Shown: one piece after another, positions 15,620 through 23,613 of the stretch
Layout of the letters: each line of letters opens with the position of its first letter
How positions within the stretch are numbered: position 1 is the first letter of the stretch
NCBI GenBank assembly: GCA_910584205.1
Contig: CAJUAA010000039.1
Location: 1 to 39,366 of the forward strand
Direction of reading: 5' to 3'
Length of the DNA stretch: 39,366 nt
Origin: an uncultured Lachnospiraceae bacterium
GTDB lineage: Bacteria; Bacillota; Clostridia; Lachnospirales; Lachnospiraceae
Notes under the pieces: generated by a model
What the model was told of the DNA's origin: nothing
Database searches by the model: none
What the model saw: the letters and a program-made list of their open reading frames with translations, nothing else
Program-made: the position numbers and the translations under genes

Positions 15620-15929
15620 TGTGATTATTCCTCCATTTTCTTCTACTGCAATATTTTCCTAAATGAGGCAGCGAATGACGGATTCCACCCGTCTGCCCAA
15701 ATGGGTATGGACCCATTCTTTCCGGTACTTACGGCTTCTGCCGTCCATCCTTCCCGGTTTCAGGTAACATCTCTCTTATGAATAATCGTCCACTTTTCAG
15801 TCTTTTATATTATCAGCCGTTCCACACATCCGTGTGTTTCGACTGCAGCCGCCATATGAAAAACCGACAAGTGCTAACATTCACAGAAAACGATTGAAGT
15901 TCCTCTGACGGACCTTCAACTGTTACAAA
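15620..15929 (-). promoter_or_regulatory. Structured 310-base gap between rpmJ and rpsM (candidate ribosomal leader)
   Basis: No gene is seen. On the minus strand several perfect hairpins stand in a row before the rpsM binding site: CACAC/GTGTG (15823-15836), ACGGC/GCCGT (15731-15744), AATGGGT/ACCCATT with a 4-base loop (15700-15717), and GACGG/CCGTC (15677-15693). A GTTGAAG/CTTCAAT pair near 15893-15920 follows the rpmJ stop. An AT-rich GATAATATAAAA stretch at about 15804-15815 might be a -10, but I see no matching -35. The arrangement resembles an autoregulatory leader; the regulator (S4 is the obvious candidate) is inference. Confidence 0.55.
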
Positions 15930-16043
15930 TTAGCCTTGTCTCTGTTTGTGTTTTGGATTTTCACAGATTACTCTGATACTACCTTTTCTCTTGATGATTT
16001 TGCACTTTTCGCAAATAGGTTTCACCGATGATCTAACCTTCAC
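15930..16043 (-). CDS. rpmJ: 50S ribosomal protein L36
   Basis: 37 residues from a GTG start at 16043. Sequence pieces KVRSSVKPICEKC, KIIKRKGSIRVIC and ENPKHKQRQG give the zinc-binding C-C-C-H set of L36. A strong AGGAGG lies 8 bases before the GTG. It stands between infA and rpsM, its standard position, and has its own promoter at 16109-16137. Confidence 0.97.
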   Translation of the reverse strand: MKVRSSVKPICEKCKIIKRKGSIRVICENPKHKQRQG

Positions 16044-16108
16044 AGTAAAGTCCTCCTTTCATCGTTTCCTTCCTGAGGGCATACTGCCCCCTCAAATCAT
16101 GCCTGTAT

Positions 16109-16137
16109 ATTATAGCAAAGACATAACAGGAATGCAA
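16109..16137 (-). promoter_or_regulatory. Promoter for rpmJ and the alpha block
   Basis: Minus strand: perfect -10 TATAAT (16109-16114), 17-base spacer, -35 TTGCAT (16132-16137, half match). Predicted start near 16102, giving a leader of about 58 bases that includes a hairpin TGAGGG...CCCTCA. It suggests that rpmJ-rpsM-rpsK-rpsD-rpoA-rplQ can be transcribed apart from the spc genes. Confidence 0.6.
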
Positions 16138-16179
16138 GTAAAATTTGTAAATTTTTCGCCGGTTTTTCCCGGTTTCCGC

Positions 16180-16398
16180 TTATTTGTCGCGCCAGATGAT
16201 CCTGCCCTTGGACAGATCATAGGGCGACAGTTCGATGGTCACTTTATCACCCGGCAGAATGCGGATAAAGTTCATCCTGAGCTTTCCGCTGATATGCGCC
16301 AGTACCTTATGTCCGTTTTCCAGTTCCACCTGGAACATGGCGTTCGGCAGTTTCTCCACTACCGTTCCCTCAATTTCAATTACATCTGCTTTCGACAT
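16180..16398 (-). CDS. infA: Translation initiation factor IF-1
   Basis: 72 residues, one S1/OB fold: MSKADVIEIEGTVVEKLPNA, FQVELENGHKVLAHISGKLR, and C-terminal YDLSKGRIIWRDK. It binds the 30S A site with IF-2 and IF-3. Its start overlaps the end of the KOW-domain gene by 23 bases, showing tight translational coupling. Confidence 0.98.
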   Translation of the reverse strand: MSKADVIEIEGTVVEKLPNAMFQVELENGHKVLAHISGKLRMNFIRILPGDKVTIELSPYDLSKGRIIWRDK

Positions 16399-16678
16399 GT
16401 TTATCCTCCTGCCGTTTACGGCTTTCTGATTGAATTATCTGTTTGATCGGTTCATTTCTGAGCGGTTCCCTGCGCAAAAGGGCTTCTCTCACCGGGTCCG
16501 CGTATCGGTGGATCACTTGGATATGCCTGATCTTTTTCTTCTTGGGCTTCTCCACCGTCCGCAGGATCCCGTCCGCTAACCATACATATTCCGCCTCCAT
16601 GCGGATTATGACATAGACCCTTCCCTGGTCGTGTCCGGCGACGGATCTCGCCAGCATGCCTTCCTCGATCCTTACCAT
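16376..16678 (-). CDS. KOW-domain RNA-binding protein (L14e/L6e-like)
   Basis: 100 residues. The N-terminal half, EGMLARSVAGHDQGRVYVII then VWLADGILRTVEKPKKKK, is a KOW/SH3-like fold as in archaeal L14e. The C-terminal half is a basic helix (EALLRREPLRNEPIKQ). Such genes sit between map and infA in many Clostridia and are labelled KOW domain-containing RNA-binding protein. A ribosome or translation role is inferred from the fold and place; it is absent from the E. coli cluster. It overlaps infA by 23 bases and follows map by 14. Confidence 0.85.
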   Translation of the reverse strand: MVRIEEGMLARSVAGHDQGRVYVIIRMEAEYVWLADGILRTVEKPKKKKIRHIQVIHRYADPVREALLRREPLRNEPIKQIIQSESRKRQEDKHVESRCN

Positions 16679-16692
16679 ACGATTCCTCCCCG

Positions 16693-17448
16693 TCAGCTGT
16701 GCAGCGTCAGGATCTCCGGCTCCCCGTCCGTAATCAGAATCGTGTTCTCATAATGGGCGGACGGCTTCCTGTCCTTCGTGACCACGGTCCACTTGTCCTC
16801 CTGCCAGACCACTTTCCAGGTCCCCATGTTGATCATGGGTTCCACGGCCAGCGTCATGCCGGGCACCAGCTTCATGCCTTTTCGCTTTTCCCGGAAGTTC
16901 GGCACCTGCGGGTCCTCGTGAAGGCTGGTCCCGATGCCGTGCCCCACCAGGTCGCGCACGATTCCGTACCCGAACCGGCTGACATAGTCGTCGATGGCGG
17001 CCGAAATGTCAAAGAGATGGTTTCCGGCCTTCGCCATCTTGATTCCCTCGAAAAAGCTTCGTCTTGTCACATCCACCAGATTCTGGACTCTGGGATCAAT
17101 TTTCCCCACCGCATGGGTCCTGGCCGCGTCGGAGTGGTAGCCCTTATAGATCAGCCCGGCGTCCAGGCTGACGATATCGCCTTCCTCCAGAATCCGGTCC
17201 CTTCTGGGTATGCCGTGCACCACTTCCTCGTTGACCGACACACAGATCGACGCGGGAAACCCTCCATAATTCAGGAAGTTGGGAATACATCCCAGCTTTC
17301 TGATCAGTTTGTCTCCAAATTCATTGATATCCATGGTGGAGATGCCCGGACGGATCATATTGCCCATTTCATCATGTACGATCTCCAGCAGGCGTCCTGC
17401 CTCCCGCATCAATTCGATCTCTTTTGCAGATTTAATCGTGACTGCCAT
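16693..17448 (-). CDS. map: Methionine aminopeptidase, type I
   Basis: 251 residues, no N-terminal zinc extension. Metal ligands are visible in order: VSLDAGLIYKGYHSDAART (two Asp), GHGIGTSLHEDPQVPN (His), LAVEPMI (Glu) and HYENTILITDGEPEIL (Glu). It removes the initiator Met from new proteins. It starts 3 bases after the adk stop, as in the spc operons of most Gram-positives. Confidence 0.97.
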   Translation of the reverse strand: MAVTIKSAKEIELMREAGRLLEIVHDEMGNMIRPGISTMDINEFGDKLIRKLGCIPNFLNYGGFPASICVSVNEEVVHGIPRRDRILEEGDIVSLDAGLIYKGYHSDAARTHAVGKIDPRVQNLVDVTRRSFFEGIKMAKAGNHLFDISAAIDDYVSRFGYGIVRDLVGHGIGTSLHEDPQVPNFREKRKGMKLVPGMTLAVEPMINMGTWKVVWQEDKWTVVTKDRKPSAHYENTILITDGEPEILTLHS

Positions 17449-17451
17449 GTT

Positions 17452-18096
17452 CTATGCTCCCAGTATGCCCACGATCGCCTGGAATACCGCTTCCATATCC
17501 ATCGTTCCGTCCACATCCTTCAGGATGCCCTTTTTGCTGTAAAAATCGATCAGCGGCTGCGTCTGCTCATGGTAGACGCCCAGGCGCTTCTGTACCGTCT
17601 CCGGCTTGTCATCGTCTCTTAAAATCAGCTCTGCCCCGCATGTATCGCAGATCCCCTCTTTTTTCGTAGGCGCGTATGCCAGATGATACGTAGCCCCGCA
17701 TCCCACGCATGCCCTGCGGCCGCCCATGCGGTTCACGATATTCTCATCGGGGACTTCCACATTGATGGCATAGTCCACGGATTCGCCCAGTGCGGACAGC
17801 GCCTTGTCCAGACTTTCCGCCTGAGGGATCGTCCTTGGAAATCCGTCCAGAATATAACCTTTTTTACAGTCCCCCTGCTGAACCCGGTCCACCACCAGAT
17901 CGCACACCAGTTCATCCGGCACCAGCAGCCCCTGGTCCATATACGTCTTTGCCTTCTTTCCCAGCTCCGTCCCGTTCTTGATATTGGCCCGGAAGATATC
18001 CCCGGTAGAAATGTGCGGAATCTGATACTTTTCAGCAATCTTCTTTGCCTGGGTTCCTTTTCCGGCACCCGGCGCCCCTAACATAATGATCTTCAT
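17452..18096 (-). CDS. adk: Adenylate kinase, zinc-LID type
   Basis: 214 residues. P-loop GAPGAGKGTQ (residues 7-16), GYILDGFPRT, and a long LID with CVGCGATYH and CDTCGAEL giving a four-Cys zinc site as in Gram-positive enzymes. It interconverts ATP + AMP and 2 ADP. The start at 18096 was chosen for GGAGAAG 7 bases upstream; an upstream ATG at 18120 overlaps the -10 region. A dedicated promoter lies directly upstream after a terminator. Confidence 0.97.
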   Translation of the reverse strand: MKIIMLGAPGAGKGTQAKKIAEKYQIPHISTGDIFRANIKNGTELGKKAKTYMDQGLLVPDELVCDLVVDRVQQGDCKKGYILDGFPRTIPQAESLDKALSALGESVDYAINVEVPDENIVNRMGGRRACVGCGATYHLAYAPTKKEGICDTCGAELILRDDDKPETVQKRLGVYHEQTQPLIDFYSKKGILKDVDGTMDMEAVFQAIVGILGA

Positions 18097-18121
18097 AATA
18101 GTCTTCTCCATATTTTCCAAA

Positions 18122-18150
18122 ATTATACAGTTTTTATGTAACGTTCTGAA
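18122..18150 (-). promoter_or_regulatory. Promoter for adk-map-KOW-infA
   Basis: Minus strand: -10 TATAAT (18122-18127, perfect), 17-base spacer, -35 TTCAGA (18145-18150, 4 of 6). Predicted start near 18115, a leader of about 20 bases before the adk ATG. The -35 lies in the T-tail of the preceding terminator. Confidence 0.6.
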
Positions 18151-18193
18151 AAAGCCTGTACGAAACGACCACGGGGGCGCTTCCGTACAGGCT
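18149..18193 (-). terminator. Strong rho-independent terminator between secY and adk
   Basis: Minus strand: AGCCTGTACG (18193-18184) pairs perfectly with CGTACAGGCT (18162-18153), extended inward by AAGCG/CGTTT past one bulged G, and followed by TTTTTC. It begins 18 bases after the secY stop. It would end or attenuate the S10-spc transcript before adk. Confidence 0.8.
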
Positions 18194-18210
18194 CTTCTTT
18201 CCGCACTGAT

Positions 18211-19527
18211 TTAATCGTTCAGGAATCCTTTATAGTAGCGTACCAGCATCTGGGATTCGATCTGCTTCAGCGTCTCCAGAACAACACCCACAATAATGAT
18301 GATCGAGGTTCCCCCAAAGGATACGTTGGCTCCGAAGAAACCGTTGAACACAATGGGGATCACACATACTATGATCAGTCCTACTGCTCCGATAAATACA
18401 ATGTAATTCAAAATCTTGCTGAGATATTCCGTCGTTGGCCTGCCCGGCCGGATACCGGGGATAAACCCGCCCTGCCGTTTCATGTTGTTGGCAATTTCAA
18501 TCGGGTTAAAGGTAATGGACGTGTAGAAGTATGCGAAAAATACAACCAGCACAATATATACCAGAAGACCGATGGAATAAACCGGCTGATGGGGATTGCA
18601 CCAGCTGGACTGGCTTAAGCCGGTCAGGATCTTTCCGCCGATGCCCGTACCGCCCGTCTTGCCCAGCAAAGATGCGATTACACCAGGGAAACTCATCAGG
18701 GAAGAAGCGAAAATGACCGGAATCACGCCCGCTGTATTTACCTTCAGCGGAATGTTGGTGGACTGTCCGCCTACCATCTTCCGTCCCTGCATCTTCTTGG
18801 CATACTGCACCGGAATCCGGCGCTCTCCGCCCTGAAGAATAATGACAAATATAACCGTTACCAGAACCACCGCCAGAATAATCACCGCTGCCAGCACTCC
18901 GTTCAGAATCGTTTTTCCCTTCACAAACTGCGTATACAAAGCGACGAAATCGTCCGGAATCCTGGACACGATATTGATCAGAAGCACGATGGAGATTCCG
19001 TTTCCCACCCCGTGCTCCGTGATCTCTTCACCGATCCACATGAGAAATGCGCTTCCGGCCGTCATGGCCGCCACCACCACGATCATATTGGGAACCGTAG
19101 CGGACTGAAGAAGTCCTCTTCCTCCAAATCCGATCGTCATGGCCGTCGCCTCAATGAGCGCCAGCACCACCGTCAGATAACGGGAAAAGGTCTGGATCTT
19201 CTTTCTTCCATCCTCGCCTTCCTTCTGCATCTCCTCCAGCTTCGGAATCGCGATCGTCAAAAGCTGCATGATGATGGAAGATGTGATGTAAGGCGTGATG
19301 CCGAGCGCGAAAAGCGACATGCTGGTAAAAGAACCTCCGGTGAACGCATCAAAAAAATTGAATGCGTCACCGGTCTGTGCCGCGAACCACTGAGCAAAAT
19401 AATCTCTGTTCACTCCGGGGATCGGCATCTGAGAGCCAAACCTTACGACCACAAGCATCAAAAATGTGAAGATCAGCTTTTTCCGGATATCTTCAATTTT
19501 GAGTGCGTTTCGTAATGTCTTAAACAT
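18211..19527 (-). CDS. secY: Preprotein translocase subunit SecY
   Basis: 438 residues with about ten membrane segments. Recognisable SecY pieces include GSQMPIPGVNRD (first periplasmic loop), GITPYITSSIIMQLL, EEITEHGVGNGISIVLL and GQSTNIPLKVNTAGVIPVIF, plus the C-terminal cytoplasmic loop GGFIPGIRPGRPTTEYL. It forms the protein-conducting channel in the membrane. Its ATG overlaps the rplO stop by one base, and a terminator follows it. Confidence 0.98.
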   Translation of the reverse strand: MFKTLRNALKIEDIRKKLIFTFLMLVVVRFGSQMPIPGVNRDYFAQWFAAQTGDAFNFFDAFTGGSFTSMSLFALGITPYITSSIIMQLLTIAIPKLEEMQKEGEDGRKKIQTFSRYLTVVLALIEATAMTIGFGGRGLLQSATVPNMIVVVAAMTAGSAFLMWIGEEITEHGVGNGISIVLLINIVSRIPDDFVALYTQFVKGKTILNGVLAAVIILAVVLVTVIFVIILQGGERRIPVQYAKKMQGRKMVGGQSTNIPLKVNTAGVIPVIFASSLMSFPGVIASLLGKTGGTGIGGKILTGLSQSSWCNPHQPVYSIGLLVYIVLVVFFAYFYTSITFNPIEIANNMKRQGGFIPGIRPGRPTTEYLSKILNYIVFIGAVGLIIVCVIPIVFNGFFGANVSFGGTSIIIIVGVVLETLKQIESQMLVRYYKGFLND

Positions 19528-19967
19528 CAGATCACCTCGGCTTTTCCACCAAGAGCTTCAATTTTGGCAGCCGCACCCGCTGAGAATGCGTTTGCCTGAA
19601 CTGTAAGTTTCTTAGTTAATTCTCCATTTCCAAGAATCTTCACTCCGTCTCTCGGATTCTTTACGATTCCTTCCGCGATCAGAGTCTCAACAGAAACTAC
19701 ACTGTCATTGTCAAATCTCTCGAGCACGCTCACATTGATACCAACGATTTCTTTGGTATTGCGGTTTGTGAAGCCTCTCTTCGGGATTCTTCTGTATAAT
19801 GGCATCTGGCCGCCTTCAAAGCCCGGTCTGGTCGCTCCGGAGCGGGCTTTCTGGCCTTTGTGGCCCTTGCCGGCTGTCTTACCGTTACCTGAACCGTGTC
19901 CACGGCCTCTTCTGAAGTTATCGCTCTTTTTCGAGCCTTCTGCATAGGTTAAATTCGATAAATCCAT
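19527..19967 (-). CDS. rplO: 50S ribosomal protein L15
   Basis: 146 residues. RRGRGHGSGNGKTAGKGHKG, GFEGGQMPLYRRIPKRGF and a C-terminal ANAFSAGAAAKIEALGGKAE are typical. A late-assembly large-subunit protein. Ends in a one-base overlap with secY and starts 26 bases after rpmD. Confidence 0.98.
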   Translation of the reverse strand: MDLSNLTYAEGSKKSDNFRRGRGHGSGNGKTAGKGHKGQKARSGATRPGFEGGQMPLYRRIPKRGFTNRNTKEIVGINVSVLERFDNDSVVSVETLIAEGIVKNPRDGVKILGNGELTKKLTVQANAFSAGAAAKIEALGGKAEVI

Positions 19968-19993
19968 TGTGGCACCTCCTTAACTGTAAAATA

Positions 19994-20176
19994 TTAGATT
20001 TCTTCCACCTTTACCAGGTGTCTTACATGCCAGATCATGCCACGGACCGCTTCATTGTCCGGCATCTCTACGGTCTTGTTCAGTTTCCTGAGACCAAGGG
20101 CTTCTACGGTTGCTTTCTGCTTTGGAACCGCTCCGATCGGAGATTTTACTAACGTGATCTTTAACTTCTCTGCCAT
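19994..20176 (-). CDS. rpmD: 50S ribosomal protein L30
   Basis: 60 residues: LKITLVKSPIGAVPKQKATV, EALGLRKLNKTVEMPDNEAV and RGMIWHVRHLVKVEE match the family. Of two nearby ATGs, 20176 is chosen because AAAGGAG is 7 bases away; the ATG at 20182 is only 1 base from it. Between rpsE and rplO as usual. Confidence 0.96.
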   Translation of the reverse strand: MAEKLKITLVKSPIGAVPKQKATVEALGLRKLNKTVEMPDNEAVRGMIWHVRHLVKVEEI

Positions 20177-20191
20177 GTTCATTCTCCTTTC

Positions 20192-20701
20192 TTACGCCAT
20201 GATTTCGTCTACAGATTTCCCGCGCTTTTTCGCGACTTCTTCCGGAGAAGTCACTCCCTTCAGTCCTGCGATGGTTGCCAGCACAACGTTCTGCTTGTTG
20301 TTGGAACCAAGGGACTTGGTACGGATATTCTTCACGCCTGCCAGCTCCACAACGGCACGCGCCGGACCGCCCGCGATGATACCGGTACCTTCCGGGGATC
20401 TCTTCAGCAGTACGGAAGAGCTTCCGAATTTGCCTGTATTGTCATGTGGAATACTGCTGTTCTCATCCAGTGCAACGGTTACCAGTTTCTTCACAGCGTC
20501 TTCTTTTCCCTTGCGGATTGCTTCCGGAATTTCAGTGGCTTTTCCAAGACCAGCGCCTACATGACCATTGCCGTCACCTACGACTACCAGAGCTGTGAAA
20601 CGCATGCTGCGGCCGCCTTTGACGGTCTTGCTTACACGCTTAATTGACACTACTTTTTCAGTTAATTCAAACTGACTTGCATCAATGATCTCATGTCTCA
20701 T
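20192..20701 (-). CDS. rpsE: 30S ribosomal protein S5
   Basis: 169 residues. The N-terminal double-stranded RNA-binding domain (VVSIKRVSKTVKGGRSMRF, VVVGDGNGHVGAGLGKA) is followed by the C-terminal domain (GPARAVVELAGVKNIRTKSL). It acts in decoding fidelity and mRNA unwinding at the 30S entry. Spaced 17 bases after rplR. Confidence 0.98.
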   Translation of the reverse strand: MRHEIIDASQFELTEKVVSIKRVSKTVKGGRSMRFTALVVVGDGNGHVGAGLGKATEIPEAIRKGKEDAVKKLVTVALDENSSIPHDNTGKFGSSSVLLKRSPEGTGIIAGGPARAVVELAGVKNIRTKSLGSNNKQNVVLATIAGLKGVTSPEEVAKKRGKSVDEIMA

Positions 20702-20718
20702 GTCTTTTTCCTCCTCCT

Positions 20719-21087
20719 CTAAAATTCCAGTCCAGCCTCGCGGGCTGCTTCTGCCAGCGCCGCGATCTTACCCTGATAGATGAAACCGCCGCGGTCAAAT
20801 ACGACCACCTTGATGCCCTTTTCCAGCGCTCTCTCGGCGATCACTTTTCCAAGGTATGCTGCCGCATCCACGTTGTTGGTCTTCTCAAGCTCCGCTTTTA
20901 CTTCCTTCTGTACGGTAGAAGCGGATACCAGAGTGTTTCCCACGGTGTCGTCGATAATCTGAGCATACATATGATTATTGCTTCTGAACACTGCCAGACG
21001 CGGCCTGTCTGCTGTACCGCTGATGTGATGACGCAATCTGTAGTGTTTCTTGGCGCGTACTTCGCTTCTTGATTTCTTACTGACCAT
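20719..21087 (-). CDS. rplR: 50S ribosomal protein L18
   Basis: 122 residues: HYRLRHHISGTADRPRLAVF, RSNNHMYAQIIDD and VVFDRGGFIYQGKIAALAEA are diagnostic. It binds 5S rRNA together with L5. Located between rplF and rpsE. Confidence 0.98.
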   Translation of the reverse strand: MVSKKSRSEVRAKKHYRLRHHISGTADRPRLAVFRSNNHMYAQIIDDTVGNTLVSASTVQKEVKAELEKTNNVDAAAYLGKVIAERALEKGIKVVVFDRGGFIYQGKIAALAEAAREAGLEF

Positions 21088-21104
21088 CTTTACACTCTCC
21101 TTAC

Positions 21105-21644
21105 TTATTTCTTACCAGTCTTACCGACTTTACGTCTGATCACTTCGGTCTCATACTTGATACCCTTGCCCTTATACGGCTCCGGCCTTCTCTTGTCACG
21201 AATCTCAGCCGCGTACTGTCCGACTTTCTCTTTGTCGATGCCTTTCACGGTAATCTTGTTGCCTTCCACAACTGCCTCGACGCCTTCCGGATCCTCCATC
21301 TCAACCGGATGGGAGTATCCAAGGTTCAGGGTCAGCTTCTTGCCGGATTTGGAGCAGCGGTAACCAACGCCGTTTACCTCCAGAACCTTTGTGAAGCCGG
21401 TGTGAACGCCGGTTACCATGTTGGAGATCAGGGTCCTTGTCAGACCGTGTAAAGATTTCATCTTCTTCAAATCATTGGGTCTTGTCACAACCACATGGCC
21501 ATCTTCTACTTTGATCGCCATCTCTGTGGGAAGCACTCTCTCCAGTGTTCCTTTCGGGCCTTTTACGGTCACTTTATTTCCCTCAGCAACTGTCACGGTT
21601 ACACCTTCCGGGATAGCTACCGGTAATCTTCCGATACGGGACAT
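21105..21644 (-). CDS. rplF: 50S ribosomal protein L6
   Basis: 179 residues with the two alpha/beta repeats of L6: MSRIGRLPVAIPEGVTVTV at the start and the C-terminal signature RRPEPYKGKGIKYETEVIRR. It lies near the sarcin-ricin loop. Preceded by GGAGG; a 74-base gap separates it from rpsH. Confidence 0.98.
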   Translation of the reverse strand: MSRIGRLPVAIPEGVTVTVAEGNKVTVKGPKGTLERVLPTEMAIKVEDGHVVVTRPNDLKKMKSLHGLTRTLISNMVTGVHTGFTKVLEVNGVGYRCSKSGKKLTLNLGYSHPVEMEDPEGVEAVVEGNKITVKGIDKEKVGQYAAEIRDKRRPEPYKGKGIKYETEVIRRKVGKTGKK

Positions 21645-21718
21645 AGTCTAAAATCCTCCTTACTTAGATTTTCGGAAGGGACGTCTGCGTCCCTTCTGTT
21701 TTCAGCACTCTGGAAAAA

Positions 21719-22120
21719 TTACCAGACGAATGCCAGCACCTCTCCGCCTACATTCAGTTCTCTTGCCTTCTTGTCAGTCATCACGCCCTTGTTGGTGGAC
21801 ACAATGGCAATGCCGAGTCCGCCGAGCACCTTCGGCATATCGTTCCTGCCCGCATACACGCGCAGTCCGGGCTTGGAGATTCTCTTGATGCCCGCGATGA
21901 TTCTGTCGTTTTTATCTTTTCCATATTTCAGTGTGATACGGATATCCTTGAAGTTTCCGTTATCCACCAGGTCATACTTCTCAACGTAGCCTTCATCTAC
22001 CAGAATGTCCGCAATCGCCAGCTTCATCCTGGACGACGGGATATCCACGGTATCATGCTTTGCAGTATTTGCGTTACGGATTCTTGTGAGCATATCTGCA
22101 ATCGGATCGTTCGTTGTCAT
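21719..22120 (-). CDS. rpsH: 30S ribosomal protein S8
   Basis: 133 residues: DPIADMLTRIRNANTAKHDT, RISKPGLRVYAGRNDMPKVL and STNKGVMTDKKARELNVGGE. S8 binds 16S rRNA helix 21 and in E. coli represses the spc operon through the rplE region; whether this holds here is unknown. Confidence 0.98.
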   Translation of the reverse strand: MTTNDPIADMLTRIRNANTAKHDTVDIPSSRMKLAIADILVDEGYVEKYDLVDNGNFKDIRITLKYGKDKNDRIIAGIKRISKPGLRVYAGRNDMPKVLGGLGIAIVSTNKGVMTDKKARELNVGGEVLAFVW

Positions 22121-22144
22121 AGCAAATGCCTCCTCTCTTTCTAT

Positions 22145-22330
22145 TTACCAGCTTGCTTTCTTCACACCCGGGATCTGGCCTGCATATGCCAGCTCACGGA
22201 AGCAGATCCTGCAGATTCCGTATTTTCTCAGGTAAGCATGTGGACGACCACAGATTCTGCAGCGGCTGTATTCTCTGGTGGAGAATTTCTGTTTGCGCTG
22301 CTGTTTGATTTTCATTGATGTCTTAGCCAT
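22145..22330 (-). CDS. rpsN: 30S ribosomal protein S14, zinc (type Z)
   Basis: 61 residues with a CxxC-CxxC zinc ribbon: CRICGRPHAYLRKYGICRIC. This short zinc form is typical of Gram-positives; it is also called rpsZ. It sits between rplE and rpsH with tight spacing. Confidence 0.97.
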   Translation of the reverse strand: MAKTSMKIKQQRKQKFSTREYSRCRICGRPHAYLRKYGICRICFRELAYAGQIPGVKKASW

Positions 22331-22341
22331 GAAATTCCCTC

Positions 22342-22881
22342 CTATTTTGCAAATGGCATATTGAATAAGCTTAACAGATAACGTGCTTCCTCGTCTGTTT
22401 TGGCAGTGGTAACGAAGATGATGTCCATACCTCTTACCTTGTCTACCTTATCATATTCAATCTCCGGGAAAATCAACTGTTCCTTAATGCCAAGCGCGTA
22501 GTTTCCTCTGCCGTCAAACGCGTTGGGGTTCACGCCGCGGAAGTCACGCACGCGGGGCAGCGCCAGGTTCACCAGACGGTCAACGAACTCATACATCTTC
22601 TCGCCGCGCAGAGTCACCTTGCATCCAATGGCCATGCCCTCACGGATCTTAAAGTTTGCAACAGAGTTCTTCGCCTTTGTCACAACCGCTTTCTGGCCGG
22701 CGATCGTCTCCAGATCCTTCACTGCAGAATCCAGAATCTTGGCATTCTCTTTTGCCTCGCCGACACCCATGTTGATGACCACTTTATTCAGCTTCGGCAC
22801 TTCCAATGCGTTTTTATATCCAAATTTCTTCATCATGGCTTCCATGATCTCGTTTTTATACTGTTCACTGAGTCTACTCAA
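22342..22881 (-). CDS. rplE: 50S ribosomal protein L5
   Basis: 179 residues: KLNKVVINMGVGEAKENAKI, FKIREGMAIGCKVTLRGEKM and NYALGIKEQLIFPEIEYDKV. It binds 5S rRNA and contacts the P-site tRNA. 11 bases before rpsN. Confidence 0.98.
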   Translation of the reverse strand: MSRLSEQYKNEIMEAMMKKFGYKNALEVPKLNKVVINMGVGEAKENAKILDSAVKDLETIAGQKAVVTKAKNSVANFKIREGMAIGCKVTLRGEKMYEFVDRLVNLALPRVRDFRGVNPNAFDGRGNYALGIKEQLIFPEIEYDKVDKVRGMDIIFVTTAKTDEEARYLLSLFNMPFAK

Positions 22882-22907
22882 CTTCTTACGCCCTCCTCTC
22901 TTCCAGA

Positions 22908-23219
22908 TTAATCGATCACTTTGCCGGTTGCCTTTGCAACACGGACCTTCTTGTCTCCATCCATCTGATAACCGATTCTGGAAACCTTTCCGTCACTGAC
23001 ATACATGACGTTGGAAGCGTTGATCGGGCCTTCCTGGTGGATGATTCCGCCCTGCTGATTCGCCATGGACGGTTTTGTATGCTTCGTAATCATATTCACG
23101 CCTTCCACAAGAACGGTATTCTTCTTGCGGTTTACTGCGATCACCTTACCTTCGCTGCCTTTGGCAGTACCGGCAATGACTCTCACAGTGTCGCCTTTTT
23201 TGATCTTCATTGTAGACAT
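22908..23219 (-). CDS. rplX: 50S ribosomal protein L24
   Basis: 103 residues with an N-terminal KOW motif (KIKKGDTVRVIAGTAKGSEG) and GGIIHQEGPINASNVM. An early assembly protein near the exit tunnel. Preceded by AGGAGG. Confidence 0.98.
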   Translation of the reverse strand: MSTMKIKKGDTVRVIAGTAKGSEGKVIAVNRKKNTVLVEGVNMITKHTKPSMANQQGGIIHQEGPINASNVMYVSDGKVSRIGYQMDGDKKVRVAKATGKVID

Positions 23220-23232
23220 ATTCCGATACCTC

Positions 23233-23601
23233 CTATAACACTTCCGGAGCCAGGGATACGATCTTCATGAACTGTTTCTCACGAAGCTCTCTTGCTACCG
23301 GTCCAAAGATACGGGTTCCTCTCGGGTTCTTATCCTCCTTGATGATCACGGCTGCGTTCTCATCGAAACGGATATAGGAACCGTCTTTCCGGCGTGCGCC
23401 TTTTACCGTACGCACGACAACTGCTTTTACTACATCGCCTTTTTTGACAACACCGCCTGGTGTTGCATCTTTAACGGTGGCAACGATGATATCACCGATG
23501 TTTGCATATCTTCTGGTAGAGCCGCCCATCACGCGGATGCAGAGTAATTCTTTTGCACCGGTGTTATCAGCAACCCTGAGCCTGCTTTCCTGCTGTACCA
23601 T
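23233..23601 (-). CDS. rplN: 50S ribosomal protein L14
   Basis: 122 residues: MVQQESRLRVADNTGAKELL, KGDVVKAVVVRTVKGARRKD and GTRIFGPVARELREKQFMKI. It forms part of an intersubunit bridge. Spaced 12 bases after rpsQ. Confidence 0.98.
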   Translation of the reverse strand: MVQQESRLRVADNTGAKELLCIRVMGGSTRRYANIGDIIVATVKDATPGGVVKKGDVVKAVVVRTVKGARRKDGSYIRFDENAAVIIKEDKNPRGTRIFGPVARELREKQFMKIVSLAPEVL

Positions 23602-23613
23602 TCTTGCATCCTC

